Of a stretch of 64,000 nt of DNA, positions 15,228 through 23,885 are shown piece after piece. Position 1 is the stretch's first letter. The number at the start of each line of letters is the position of its first letter. Source of the stretch: Crossiella cryophila (lineage in GTDB: Bacteria > Actinomycetota > Actinomycetes > Mycobacteriales > Pseudonocardiaceae); NCBI RefSeq assembly GCF_014204915.1, contig NZ_JACHMH010000001.1, forward strand, positions 8,271,501-8,335,500. The letters are read 5' to 3'. The notes under the pieces were generated by a model. It did not search any database. It was not told the DNA's origin and was given only the letters and a program-made list of their open reading frames with translations. Both the position numbers and the translations under genes were made by a program.

Positions 15228-18074
15228 ATGTCCGTGCTGCGGTTGGTTCTCGCTGTCCTGTTGACCTTGACCTACCTGGTGGTGCTGCCCGCCGCGTCGG
15301 CCTCGGCCACGCCGCCGGGGTTCACCGACACGGTCGCGTTGTCCGGGCTGAACGCGCCGACCAACGTGGCCTTCGCCCCGGACGGCCGGATCTTCGTCAC
15401 CGAGAAGAGCGGCCTGGTCAAGGTCTTCGACGGGCTGGCCGATCCGACGCCGACGGTCTTCGCCGATCTGCGCCCGCAGGTCCAGGACTACTGGGACCGC
15501 GGGCTGCTCGGGCTGGCGGTGCATCCGCGGTTCCCGGTGGTGCCGCACGTCTACGTGGCCTACACCTACGACGCGCTACCCGGTGGCGCGCCGCCCGCCT
15601 GGGGCGACACCTGTCCTGATCCGCCGGGAGCGACCGTGGACGGGTGTGTGGTGCAGGGGCGGGTGTCCCGCCTGGTCGCCAACGGGGACGTCGGGACCGA
15701 GCAGGTGGTGCTGACCTCCTGGTGCCAGCAGTTCCCCAGCCACACCGTGGGTGAGCTGCGTTTCGGCGCGGACGGGGCGCTCTACGTCAGCGCGGGCGAC
15801 GGGGCCAGCTTCAACTACGCCGACTGGGGCCAGACCAAGAACCCGTGCGCGGACCCGCCCGGCGTGGCGGGCACGAACCTGTCGCCGCCGGACGCGCAGG
15901 GCGGGGCGTTGCGGGCGCAGTCGGTGCGGCGGCCGGTTGACCAGCCGCGGACGTTGAGCGGCAGCATGATCCGGATCGACCCGGACACCGGCGCCGGGCT
16001 GCCGGGCAGTCCGTTCGCGGGCAGCCCGGACGCCAACGCGCGGCGGGTGACCGCGCACGGCCTGCGCAACCCGTTCCGGTTCGCGGTGCGGCCGGGCACC
16101 TCGGAGCTGTGGGTGGCCGATGTCGGCTGGGGCACCTGGGAGGAGATCAACCGGATCACCAACCCGGCGGACGGGACCGCGGAGAACTTCGGCTGGCCGT
16201 GTTTCGAGGGCGCGGCCCGGCAGGGCGGTTACGACGGGGCGAACCTGGACTCCTGCGAGCAGCTCTACGCCGCGGGCGGGCAGCAGGCCCCGCACTACGC
16301 CTACCGGCACGACGCCTCGGTGGTGGCCGGGGACGGCTGCCCGACCGGGAGTTCCTCGGTGACCGGACTGGCCTTCGAGCAGGGCAGCGCCTACCCGGCG
16401 GAGTACCGGGGCGCGTTGTTCTTCGCCGACTCCTCCCGCGGCTGTGTGTGGGCCATGCAGGTCGGCGCGAACGGACTGCCGGATCCAGCGAAGATCGTGA
16501 CGGTGGCGACCGGGGTGCGGATCCCGGTGGCGATCACCCGTGGCCCCGGCGGGGACATATTCTACCTGGCGCTGGGCGCCGGCGAGCTGCGGCGGCTGAG
16601 CTACCCGGCGGGCAACCGGCCGCCGACCGCGGTGGCCTCCGCGACCCCGGCCAGCGGTCCGGTGCCGCTGACGGTGCGCTTCGATGGCAGCCAGTCCACC
16701 GACCCGGACGCCGACACCCTGGGCTATGCCTGGGATCTCGACGGCGACGGCGCCTACGACGACTCCACCCTGCCCCGCCCGAGCTTCACCTACACCCAGG
16801 TCGGCGAGGTCCGGGTGGGCCTGCGGGTGACCGACCCCGGCGGCCTGTCCGGCACCACCACGGTCACCGTGACCGCCGGGCAACCGCCACCGCAGGATCC
16901 GGTGCCGGTGATCGCCAACCCGACCGCGGCGCTGCGCTGGCAGGTGGGGCAGCGGATCCCGTTCTCCGGCAGTGCCACCGACCCGCAGGACGGCCAGTTA
17001 CCGCCCTCGGCGCTGACCTGGCGGCTGCTGCTGCACCACTGCCCGAGCAACTGCCACACCCACCCGGTGCAGAGCTTCCCCGGCGTGGCCGGCGGCGAGT
17101 TCTTCGCCCCGGACCACGAGTTCCCGTCCTTCCTGGAGCTGGTGCTGACCGCGCGGGACTCCGGTGGCCGGGAGGCCAGCACCTCGGTGCGGCTGGACCC
17201 GCGCACGGTGAACCTGACCTTCACCAGCGATCCGCCGGGCCTGCAACTGACCACGTTCTCCCAGACCCAGACCACCCCGTTCACCCGCACGGTGATCGTC
17301 GGCTCGGCCAACTCGGTATCCGCGCCCAGCCCACAAGCCTTGTCCGGCACCACCTTCGGCTTCACCGCCTGGTCCGACGGCGGCGCGAACAGCCACGTGA
17401 TCACCGCGCCGGCCACCGCGACCACCTACACGGCGAGCTACCGGGCGAGCGGGTTGCTGGCCGAGTACGGCTTCGACGCGGGCAGCGGGACGAGCGCGGC
17501 CGATGACAGCGGCAACGGCCGCACCGGCACGGTGTCGGGGGCGACCTGGGTGACGACCGGACGGTTCGGGCGGGCGTTGCGCTTCGACGGCGTCAACGAC
17601 TGGGTCACCGTGCCCAACCACGCCAGCCTGTCCCCCGCCCGGTTCACCCTGTCCGCGTGGGTGCAACCCGGCACGCTGAGCACGCAGTGGCGCACGATCG
17701 CCTTGCGGGAGACCACGAACGGGCTCAGCTACGGGCTGTACGCCAGTTCACCCTCCCGCGGACCCGGTGCGGCGGTGCGGGTCGGCGGGGTGGAACGGGA
17801 CACCGCGGGCCCGACCGCGTTGCCGGCCAACGCCTGGTCCTATGTCAGCACCACCTACGACGGGACCACGTTGCGGCTCCACGTCAACGGGGCCCTGGTG
17901 TCGAGTCAGGCCGTGGCCGGGTCGGTGACCGCGTCCAGCGGGGCGTTGCGGATCGGCGGGAACGCGGTGTGGGGCAACGAGTTCTTCGCCGGGATGATCG
18001 ACGAGGTGCGGTTGTACGACCGGGCGCTGAGCCCGGCCGAACTGACCGCGGACATGACCCGGCCGGTGAACTGA
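15228..18074 (+). CDS. Secreted PQQ-type sugar dehydrogenase with PKD and LamG domains
   Basis: This 948-residue protein has a signal peptide (about residues 1-27, ending ASASATPPG). A GDH/soluble-glucose-dehydrogenase beta-propeller follows (about 35-470: LNAPTNVAFAPDGRIFVTEK, GLLGLAVHPRF, HGLRNPFRFAV, YAYRHDASVVAG). Next comes a PKD domain (about 475-560, NRPPTAVASATPASGPVPLT, SQSTDPDADTLGYAWDLDGD), an Ig-like or cell-surface region, and a C-terminal LamG/concanavalin-like domain (about 745-945, LAEYGFDAGSGTSAADDSG). It probably oxidises a sugar or binds polysaccharide outside the cell. The ATG at 15228 directly precedes the hydrophobic signal core; a 12-residue longer form is possible. Upstream 15019-15227 holds no other gene. 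Confidence 0.88.
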   Translation: MSVLRLVLAVLLTLTYLVVLPAASASATPPGFTDTVALSGLNAPTNVAFAPDGRIFVTEKSGLVKVFDGLADPTPTVFADLRPQVQDYWDRGLLGLAVHPRFPVVPHVYVAYTYDALPGGAPPAWGDTCPDPPGATVDGCVVQGRVSRLVANGDVGTEQVVLTSWCQQFPSHTVGELRFGADGALYVSAGDGASFNYADWGQTKNPCADPPGVAGTNLSPPDAQGGALRAQSVRRPVDQPRTLSGSMIRIDPDTGAGLPGSPFAGSPDANARRVTAHGLRNPFRFAVRPGTSELWVADVGWGTWEEINRITNPADGTAENFGWPCFEGAARQGGYDGANLDSCEQLYAAGGQQAPHYAYRHDASVVAGDGCPTGSSSVTGLAFEQGSAYPAEYRGALFFADSSRGCVWAMQVGANGLPDPAKIVTVATGVRIPVAITRGPGGDIFYLALGAGELRRLSYPAGNRPPTAVASATPASGPVPLTVRFDGSQSTDPDADTLGYAWDLDGDGAYDDSTLPRPSFTYTQVGEVRVGLRVTDPGGLSGTTTVTVTAGQPPPQDPVPVIANPTAALRWQVGQRIPFSGSATDPQDGQLPPSALTWRLLLHHCPSNCHTHPVQSFPGVAGGEFFAPDHEFPSFLELVLTARDSGGREASTSVRLDPRTVNLTFTSDPPGLQLTTFSQTQTTPFTRTVIVGSANSVSAPSPQALSGTTFGFTAWSDGGANSHVITAPATATTYTASYRASGLLAEYGFDAGSGTSAADDSGNGRTGTVSGATWVTTGRFGRALRFDGVNDWVTVPNHASLSPARFTLSAWVQPGTLSTQWRTIALRETTNGLSYGLYASSPSRGPGAAVRVGGVERDTAGPTALPANAWSYVSTTYDGTTLRLHVNGALVSSQAVAGSVTASSGALRIGGNAVWGNEFFAGMIDEVRLYDRALSPAELTADMTRPVN

Positions 18075-18090
18075 GGCGGCGGTGGCCGGA

Positions 18091-20391
18091 TCAGCTCGCC
18101 GAGGTGACCCGGTACACGTCGTAGACGCCCTCGACGTTGCGCACCGCCTTGAGCACGTGCCCCAGGTGCTTCGGATCGCCCATCTCGAAGGCGAACCGGC
18201 TCACCGCGACCCGGTCCCGCGAGGTCGTCACCGACGCCGACAGGATGTTCACCCGCTCATCGGCCAGGACCTTGGTGATGTCGGAGAGCAGCCGGTGCCG
18301 GTCCAGGGCCTCGACCTGGATGGCGACCAGGAAGACCGAGGAGGCCGACGGGGCCCACTCGACCTCCAGGAGGCGTTCCGGGCTGGCCTGGAGTTCCTCG
18401 CTGTTGGTGCAGTCGGTGCGGTGCACGCTGACGCCGCCGCCGCGGGTGACGAAACCGAGGATCTCGTCCCCTGGCACGGGGGTGCAGCAGCGGGCGAGTT
18501 TGACCCAGACGTCGCTGGTGCCCTTGACCACCACGCCCGCGTCCACGCCACGGCGGCGCTGCACGGTGGAGGGGGTGGCGCGGTCGGCCAGCTCCTCCTC
18601 GGCGTGCTCGACGCCGCCGAGCAGGGCGACCAGGCGTTGCACCAGGTGCCGGGCCGACACGTGGCCTTCGCCGACGGCGGCGTAGAGGGAGCTGACGTCG
18701 AGGTAGCGGAGTTCGCGGGCCAGCGCGGTGACCGAGTCGGCCGAGACCAGGCGCTGCATGGGCAGGCCGACCCGGCGGACCTCCTTGGCGATCTGGTCCT
18801 TACCGGCCTCGATCGCCTCTTCGCGGCGTTCCTTGGCGAACCACTGCTTGATCTTGGTCTTGGCCCGTGGGCTGGCCGCGAACTGCAGCCAGTCGCGGCT
18901 GGGTCCGGCGCCTTCGGCCTTGGAGGTGAAGATCTCCACGACCTCGCCGTTCTCCAGCTTGCGCTCGAGGGCGACGAGGCGGCCGTTGACCCTGGCGCCG
19001 ATGCAGCGGTGGCCGACCTCGGTGTGCACGGCGTAGGCGAAGTCGACGGGGGTGGAGCCTGCGGGCAGGGTGACCACATCGCCCTTGGGCGTGAAGACGA
19101 AGATCTCCTTGACCGCGAGGTCGTAGCGCAGCGACTCCAGGAACTCACCGGGGTCGGCGGCCTCCCGCTGCCAGTCCAGGAGCTGGCGCATCCAGGCCAT
19201 GTCGTCGACCTCGACGCCCTTGTGGGTGCCCCTGGTCTCCTTGTACCGCCAGTGCGCGGCGATGCCGTACTCGGCGGTGCGGTGCATCTCGTAGGTGCGG
19301 ATCTGCACTTCGAGGGGCTTGCCGTCGGGGCCGATCACGGTGGTGTGCAAGGACTGGTAGACGCCGAAGCGGGGCTGGGCGACGTAGTCCTTGAACCGGC
19401 CGGGCATGGGCTGCCAGAGCGCGTGCACCACGCCCATCGCGGCGTAGCAGTCGCGTACCTCGTCGACCAGGATGCGCACGCCGACCAGGTCGTGGATGTC
19501 GTCGAAGTCGCGGCCGCGGACGATCATCTTCTGGTGGATGGAGTAGTAGTGCTTGGGGCGGCCTTCCACCCTGGCCAGGATGCGCGCGGCCTCCAGGTGA
19601 CCGGAGAGTTCGTCGGTGACCTTGCGCAGGTGCTTGTCCCGGCTGGGCGCGCGGTTGGCGACCAGGCGGACGATCTCGTCGTACTTCTTGGGCTGCAGGA
19701 TCGCGAAGGCGAGGTCCTCCAGCTCCCACTTGACCGTGGCCATGCCCAGGCGGTGCGCCAGCGGGGCGAGCACCTCCAGGGTCTCCCTGGCCTTGCGGGC
19801 CTGCTTCTCCGGGGCCAGGAAGCGCATGGTGCGCATGTTGTGCAGCCGGTCGGCCAGTTTGATGACCAGCACGCGCGGGTCGCGGGCCATCGCGATGACC
19901 ATCTTGCGGATGGTCTCGGCCTCGGCGGCGGCGCCCAGTTTGACCTTGTCCAGCTTGGTGACGCCGTCGACCAGGTGCGCGACCTCGGTGCCGAACTCCT
20001 CGCTGAGGGCTTCCAGGGAGTAGTCGGTGTCCTCGACGGTGTCGTGCAGCAGCGCGGCGACCAGGGTGATGGTGTCCATGCCCAGCTCGGCCAGGATGGT
20101 GGCCACGGCGAGCGGGTGGGTGATGTAGGGGTCCCCGGACTTGCGGCGCTGGTGCCGGTGCTTGTCCTCGGCGACGTCGTAGGCGCTCTGCAGCAGCGCC
20201 AGGTCGGCCTTGGGGTGCAGTTCGCGGTGCACGGCGGCCAGTGGTTCCAGGACCTGCTTGACCGGGGCGGCGCGCTGCGCGGTGATCCGCCGGGCCAGCC
20301 GTGCGCGCACCCTGCGGGTGGCTGAGGGCGGCGGCGCTGGGAGCGCCGGCTGCGCCGCTACGGAGGCTTCGACGTCTTGACTCAAGTGCAC
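18091..20391 (-). CDS. relA: Bifunctional (p)ppGpp synthetase/hydrolase
   Basis: This 766-residue RelA/SpoT homologue makes and breaks the alarmone (p)ppGpp. The HD hydrolase domain is intact (His92 in [10 protein letters not shown], His116-Asp117 in [10 protein letters not shown]). It is followed by the synthetase domain (about 250-400, [21 protein letters not shown]), a TGS domain (about 435-495, [20 protein letters not shown]), a zinc-finger-like helical region with [10 protein letters not shown], and a C-terminal ACT domain (about 690-766). The single long form with both active sites is typical of actinobacteria. The GTG at 20389-20391 is the start. It lies downstream of apt as in mycobacteria, but with FKBP and small peptide genes inserted between. 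Confidence 0.97.
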   Translation of the reverse strand: MHLSQDVEASVAAQPALPAPPPSATRRVRARLARRITAQRAAPVKQVLEPLAAVHRELHPKADLALLQSAYDVAEDKHRHQRRKSGDPYITHPLAVATILAELGMDTITLVAALLHDTVEDTDYSLEALSEEFGTEVAHLVDGVTKLDKVKLGAAAEAETIRKMVIAMARDPRVLVIKLADRLHNMRTMRFLAPEKQARKARETLEVLAPLAHRLGMATVKWELEDLAFAILQPKKYDEIVRLVANRAPSRDKHLRKVTDELSGHLEAARILARVEGRPKHYYSIHQKMIVRGRDFDDIHDLVGVRILVDEVRDCYAAMGVVHALWQPMPGRFKDYVAQPRFGVYQSLHTTVIGPDGKPLEVQIRTYEMHRTAEYGIAAHWRYKETRGTHKGVEVDDMAWMRQLLDWQREAADPGEFLESLRYDLAVKEIFVFTPKGDVVTLPAGSTPVDFAYAVHTEVGHRCIGARVNGRLVALERKLENGEVVEIFTSKAEGAGPSRDWLQFAASPRAKTKIKQWFAKERREEAIEAGKDQIAKEVRRVGLPMQRLVSADSVTALARELRYLDVSSLYAAVGEGHVSARHLVQRLVALLGGVEHAEEELADRATPSTVQRRRGVDAGVVVKGTSDVWVKLARCCTPVPGDEILGFVTRGGGVSVHRTDCTNSEELQASPERLLEVEWAPSASSVFLVAIQVEALDRHRLLSDITKVLADERVNILSASVTTSRDRVAVSRFAFEMGDPKHLGHVLKAVRNVEGVYDVYRVTSAS

Positions 20392-20594
20392 GCTCCCGGA
20401 TTGCCTCGGGTGCCGGGGCCACCGACCCCGGTAACCGAGGATAACGCCACACCTCGGGCGGAACGCGCAGGTGTTCGACGAACGTGAAGAGTCACACGAT
20501 GAACTGCGTCCGGGTTACCGTCGGACCGATCATTTTTCGCCGTGCGTGCCGTCCCGGTCACCGAGCGTGTTCGCCGGTGACCGGGACTGGGCTG

Positions 20595-21509
20595 TCAGTG
20601 CGAGCCGAGTACGTCCACCACGTGGACGAGGGTGTCGGTCTGGCCGGCGGCGGGCGGTACGACCAGGAGCACCCGGCTGCCGACCCGGACGCCGGCGAGT
20701 CCGGCGATCAGTCCGTCGCCCGCCTTGCCGGGGCGGAGGGTGAAGGCGGCGGGTTTGGCCTTGCCCCAGGAGGAGTCGGTGACCGCGCCGGTCCGCCACA
20801 CCACGGTGGTGTGCTGGACGATCGCGGTCTGCCCCGGCCACACCCGGCTGCCGCGCCCCTCGACCAGGGTGCGGGACTCGGGCCAGCGCGGCGGTGCGAC
20901 CGCGGGGACGGTGATGGCGGGCTGGCGGCCGTCGACGCGTTCGACCGCGGGCAGCCGCCGGGTGTCGTAGGGACGGCCGGGTTCGCCGACCGCGGAGGCG
21001 GCGGGCTGGTAGGTGCCGTAGACGTCGACGACGAAGACCAGGGTGTCGTCCTTGAGGATGCCCGCCTCGGGGATGCCGCCGCGCGGGCCGTAGCCCCAGT
21101 CCGGCGGCACGGTCAGCACCACCCGGCTGCCCGCGCGCACGCCCAGCAGGCCCTGGTCCCAGCCCTTGATCAGCTTGCCGACGCCGAGGGGCACGTCGAA
21201 GGGCGCTGCGCCGTCGTAGGAGTGCTCGACGAGTTTGTTGTTGCGCCACACCTTGAGGAAGTAGTGCGCGAACAGGATCTCGCCGCGCTGGGTGGCCGGG
21301 CCGCGGCCGGGGATGGCGGTGCGGATGTCCAGGGTCGCCGTCGGGGTGACGGCCGAGGGGATCTCCAGGATCGGTTCGTGGCCGAAGGCCCCGGCCACGA
21401 TCGGGCGGCCGTGGCCGGGCGCGGCGACCGCGGTGGCGGCGCCCAGGCCCAGCGCGGTGCCTGCGGTGAGCAGCAGCGCGAGGGCTCTGCGGGTCAGTGT
21501 GTGCGTCAC
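20595..21509 (-). CDS. Secreted protein with two FKBP-type isomerase domains
   Basis: This protein of about 304 residues has a signal peptide (TRRALALLLTAGTALGLGAA) and two FKBP-like domains. The first (about residues 55-165) has KLIKGWDQGLLGVRAGSRVV and LTVPPDWGYGPRGGIPE. The second (about 195-304) has GLIAGLAGVRVGSRVLLVVP but lacks the PP.YGYG part, so it is probably inactive or structural. FKBPs isomerise prolyl bonds and this one should act outside the membrane. The GTG at 21507-21509 is preferred since it puts the basic n-region THTLTRR first. It lies between relA and apt, an insertion relative to mycobacteria. The 203 bp between it and relA (20392-20594) hold no gene I can see. Confidence 0.85.
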   Translation of the reverse strand: MTHTLTRRALALLLTAGTALGLGAATAVAAPGHGRPIVAGAFGHEPILEIPSAVTPTATLDIRTAIPGRGPATQRGEILFAHYFLKVWRNNKLVEHSYDGAAPFDVPLGVGKLIKGWDQGLLGVRAGSRVVLTVPPDWGYGPRGGIPEAGILKDDTLVFVVDVYGTYQPAASAVGEPGRPYDTRRLPAVERVDGRQPAITVPAVAPPRWPESRTLVEGRGSRVWPGQTAIVQHTTVVWRTGAVTDSSWGKAKPAAFTLRPGKAGDGLIAGLAGVRVGSRVLLVVPPAAGQTDTLVHVVDVLGSH

Positions 21510-21554
21510 AGGGCACCGTAACCAGCGGTGGAACGCGGTCGACACCACCGAAGA

Positions 21555-21593
21555 GAGCAGCCCCGCCGGGCACGGGGCTCGACGGGGCTGCTC
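21555..21593 (-). terminator. Hairpin downstream of the small peptide gene
   Basis: GAGCAGCCCCG and CGGGGCTGCTC form a perfect 11-bp stem over a 17-base loop, 52 bp after the stop of the small secreted peptide gene on the minus strand. Confidence 0.6.
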
Positions 21594-21645
21594 GGCGGCG
21601 GGCAGTCGCCGGGTGGCGGGCGGCGACTGCCCGCGGGCCGGTGGG

Positions 21646-21855
21646 TCAGCGACGGCAGATGTCCGATCCCAGGGTCAGGCCGGCGCCGTCCTGGCACCAG
21701 CCGGCCGGGGCGGGCGCGGTGCACGGACCGGGGCCCTTGCACCAGCCGCTCTCGGCGGCCTTGCCCTCGGTCGCGCCGACGACGAGCAGTAAGCCGGTCG
21801 CGGCGACAGCGGCGGTGAACACGCTGGCGACTCGACGGATGACAGTTGAGGTCAT
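21646..21855 (-). CDS. Small secreted four-cysteine peptide
   Basis: This 69-residue peptide begins MTSTVIRRVASVFTAAVAAT and has a clear signal sequence. The mature part is about 33-38 residues, with four cysteines in the pattern GWCKGPGPCTAP, PAGWCQDG, SDICRR. Two disulfides are likely after export. The ATG follows GGGGGAT with good spacing, and a hairpin terminator follows the gene, so it appears to be a real monocistronic gene. I do not recognise the family. It might be a signalling, antimicrobial or cell-wall peptide; nothing next to it suggests modification enzymes. Confidence 0.7.
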   Translation of the reverse strand: MTSTVIRRVASVFTAAVAATGLLLVVGATEGKAAESGWCKGPGPCTAPAPAGWCQDGAGLTLGSDICRR

Positions 21856-21966
21856 GGTTGATCCCCCGTTGGTGTGGTGGCCGGGCGGTGGCGGCTCGGC
21901 TCGGTGTGCCACAGGTCACTAGGTTAGCCCGATCGAGCGACTGGGGGATTGTCTTTAGGTGCACAA

Positions 21967-21998
21967 GAACGCGCCGGGAGTTGTCTCCCGGCGCGTTC
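21967..21998 (-). terminator. Terminator of the yajC-secD-secF-apt operon
   Basis: GAACGCGCCGGGAG and CTCCCGGCGCGTTC form a perfect 14-bp stem over a TTGT loop, 15 bp beyond the apt stop on the minus strand. Confidence 0.85.
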
Positions 21999-22013
21999 GT
22001 GATCTGGCTGAGT

Positions 22014-22637
22014 TCAGACCGTGCGCAGTGCTGTGACCTGGTAACCCTCGAGTTCGGCCCGGCCGTTGAGGGCGGCGATCTCCAGCACCACCACGACGCC
22101 GGCGACCACTCCCCCGGCCTGCTCGACGAGCTCGCAGGCCGCGGCGGCGGTGCCGCCGGTGGCCAGGACGTCGTCGATGACGGCGACGCGCTGGCCGGGC
22201 TGGATGGCGCCGACGGCGATCTCCAGTTCGGCGGTGCCGTATTCCAGGGCGTAGCTGACCTTGGCGGCGACGGCGGGCAGTTTGCCGGCCTTGCGTACCG
22301 GCACCATGCCGACGCCGCAGCCGTAGGCGACCGGGGCGGCCAGCAGGAAGCCGCGGGCCTCGATCCCGGCGACCACGTCGGCGGCCGGGCAGGCCGCGGC
22401 CACGCCGTAGACCAGCGCGCCGAGTGCCTTGGCATCCGACAGCACCGGGGTCAGGTCGCGGAAGAGCACGCCGGGTTCGGGGAAGTCGGGCACGTCCCGG
22501 ATCAGGTCGAGGGCGGCTTCCAGGTCACCGGCGAGGGTGACCTGTTTGACCACGGCCTGCTGGGCGGCGGCCATGGCCTCGCCGACGCCGCTGACGGCGG
22601 CGGCGAGGTCCGGCTGCTGCTGGGTTTCCCCGGTCAC
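22014..22637 (-). CDS. apt: Adenine phosphoribosyltransferase
   Basis: This 207-residue purine-salvage enzyme converts adenine and PRPP to AMP. The PRPP-binding motif VAVIDDVLATGGTAAA and the family blocks FPEPGVLFRDLTPVL and GIEARGFLLAAPVAY are present. The GTG at 22635-22637 overlaps the secF stop (GTGA), so it is translationally coupled as the last gene of the yajC-secD-secF-apt operon. The same order occurs in mycobacteria. The N-terminus is about 25 residues longer than E. coli Apt. Confidence 0.95.
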   Translation of the reverse strand: MTGETQQQPDLAAAVSGVGEAMAAAQQAVVKQVTLAGDLEAALDLIRDVPDFPEPGVLFRDLTPVLSDAKALGALVYGVAAACPAADVVAGIEARGFLLAAPVAYGCGVGMVPVRKAGKLPAVAAKVSYALEYGTAELEIAVGAIQPGQRVAVIDDVLATGGTAAAACELVEQAGGVVAGVVVVLEIAALNGRAELEGYQVTALRTV

Positions 22638-23884
22638 CGGCCGCGCTTGCCGGTCGGGCGGGCCCGCCGGGCGGCGTCGGTGGCCTTGGCGGTGCGGCCG
22701 GGCACGCTGGCCGCGGCGCTGATGGCCTGCTCGCGGCGGAACTCCGCGTCCAGGCTGTCCTCGTCGGTGGGCTCGAAGTGCTCACCGGCCGCGGCGGCCT
22801 CGGCCTTGCGGGCCAGGTTGGCCCGGCGCTGGGCGACCCGCTGGGCCTGCTGCTGGTACTTCGGCTCGGTCATCTTCAACGTCACCACCAGCGGCGAGGC
22901 CAGGAAGATCGAGGAGAAGACACCGGAGATCATGCCGGTCATCTGCACCAGCGCGAGGTCCTTGAGCGTGCCGACGCCGAGCACGCCGACGCCGATGGCC
23001 AGCAGCGCGAACACCGGCAGCACCGCGATCAGCGAGGTGTTGAGCGAACGCACCAGGGTCTGGTTGACCGCCAGGTTGGTCGCCTCGCCGTAGGTGCGGC
23101 GGGTCAGGCCGAGCAGGCCGCGGGTGTTCTCCTTGACCTTGTCGAACACCACCACGGTGTCGTACAGCGAGAAGCCGAGGATGGTCAGCAGACCGATCAC
23201 GGTGGCCGGGGTGACCTCGAAGCCGACGATGGAGTACACGCCGGCGGTGACGATGAGGTCGAAGGCCAGCGCGGCCAGCGCGCCGACGGCCATCCACTTC
23301 TCGAAGTAGAAGATCAGGAACACCGTGACCAGCACCAGGAACACGATCAGCGCGATGATCGCCTGGTTGGTGATCTCACCGCCCCATGATCCGGACACCG
23401 CGCTGTCGCTGATCACCGTCGGCACGCTCAGCCCGTTGGCGTCCTTGGGCTTGAGCTGGTTGAACAGCGCGTCGCGCAGCTTGGTGACCTGCTCGGAGGA
23501 CAGTGCCTCGGAGCGGATCTGGATGGTCTGGCTGGTGCCGGTGCCCGCGGTCTGCACCGAGGCGGCTTCCTTGCCGACCGACTGCTGGTAGATGTCCTTG
23601 ACCTGCTGATCGGTGATCGGCGGGCCGGTGACGCTGCTGGTCGGCATGGACAGCTTGGTGCCGCCCTTGAAGTCGATGCCCAGCTCGAAGCCCCGGAACA
23701 GCATGGAGCCCAGGCAGATCAGGAACAGGATCGTGGTGGCGACGTACCAGATCTTGCGCTTGCCGACGATGTCCAGCGCGCCGTTGCCCAGGTAGAGCCG
23801 GGTGAAGAAGCCTTCCCTCTTCTTGGGCCGCTGGGTGGTCTCCAGGCCGGGGGCCACCACGGCTCCAGTCTCGTTGTCAGCCAT
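22634..23884 (-). CDS. secF: Protein translocase subunit SecF
   Basis: This 416-residue membrane protein pairs with SecD to use the proton-motive force in late steps of Sec export. It has the first helix and GFELGIDFKGGTKL, then the four-helix core with ALAALAFDLIVTAGVYSIVG, TVIGLLTILGFSLYDTVVVF and LNTSLIAVLPVFALLAIG. A charged tail of about 90 residues at the C-terminus (EHFEPTDEDSLDAEF) is typical of actinobacteria. It starts 1 bp after secD. Confidence 0.96.
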   Translation of the reverse strand: MADNETGAVVAPGLETTQRPKKREGFFTRLYLGNGALDIVGKRKIWYVATTILFLICLGSMLFRGFELGIDFKGGTKLSMPTSSVTGPPITDQQVKDIYQQSVGKEAASVQTAGTGTSQTIQIRSEALSSEQVTKLRDALFNQLKPKDANGLSVPTVISDSAVSGSWGGEITNQAIIALIVFLVLVTVFLIFYFEKWMAVGALAALAFDLIVTAGVYSIVGFEVTPATVIGLLTILGFSLYDTVVVFDKVKENTRGLLGLTRRTYGEATNLAVNQTLVRSLNTSLIAVLPVFALLAIGVGVLGVGTLKDLALVQMTGMISGVFSSIFLASPLVVTLKMTEPKYQQQAQRVAQRRANLARKAEAAAAGEHFEPTDEDSLDAEFRREQAISAAASVPGRTAKATDAARRARPTGKRGR

Positions 23885-23885
23885 C

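Noticed and set aside
18082-20325. Long open frame antisense to relA
   Set aside because: It is a composition shadow of relA codons in GC-rich DNA, with no recognisable domain.
20470-20485. Possible LexA box GTTCGACGAAC upstream of relA
   Set aside because: The half-sites are in the wrong order and spacing for TCGAAC-N4-GTTCGA.
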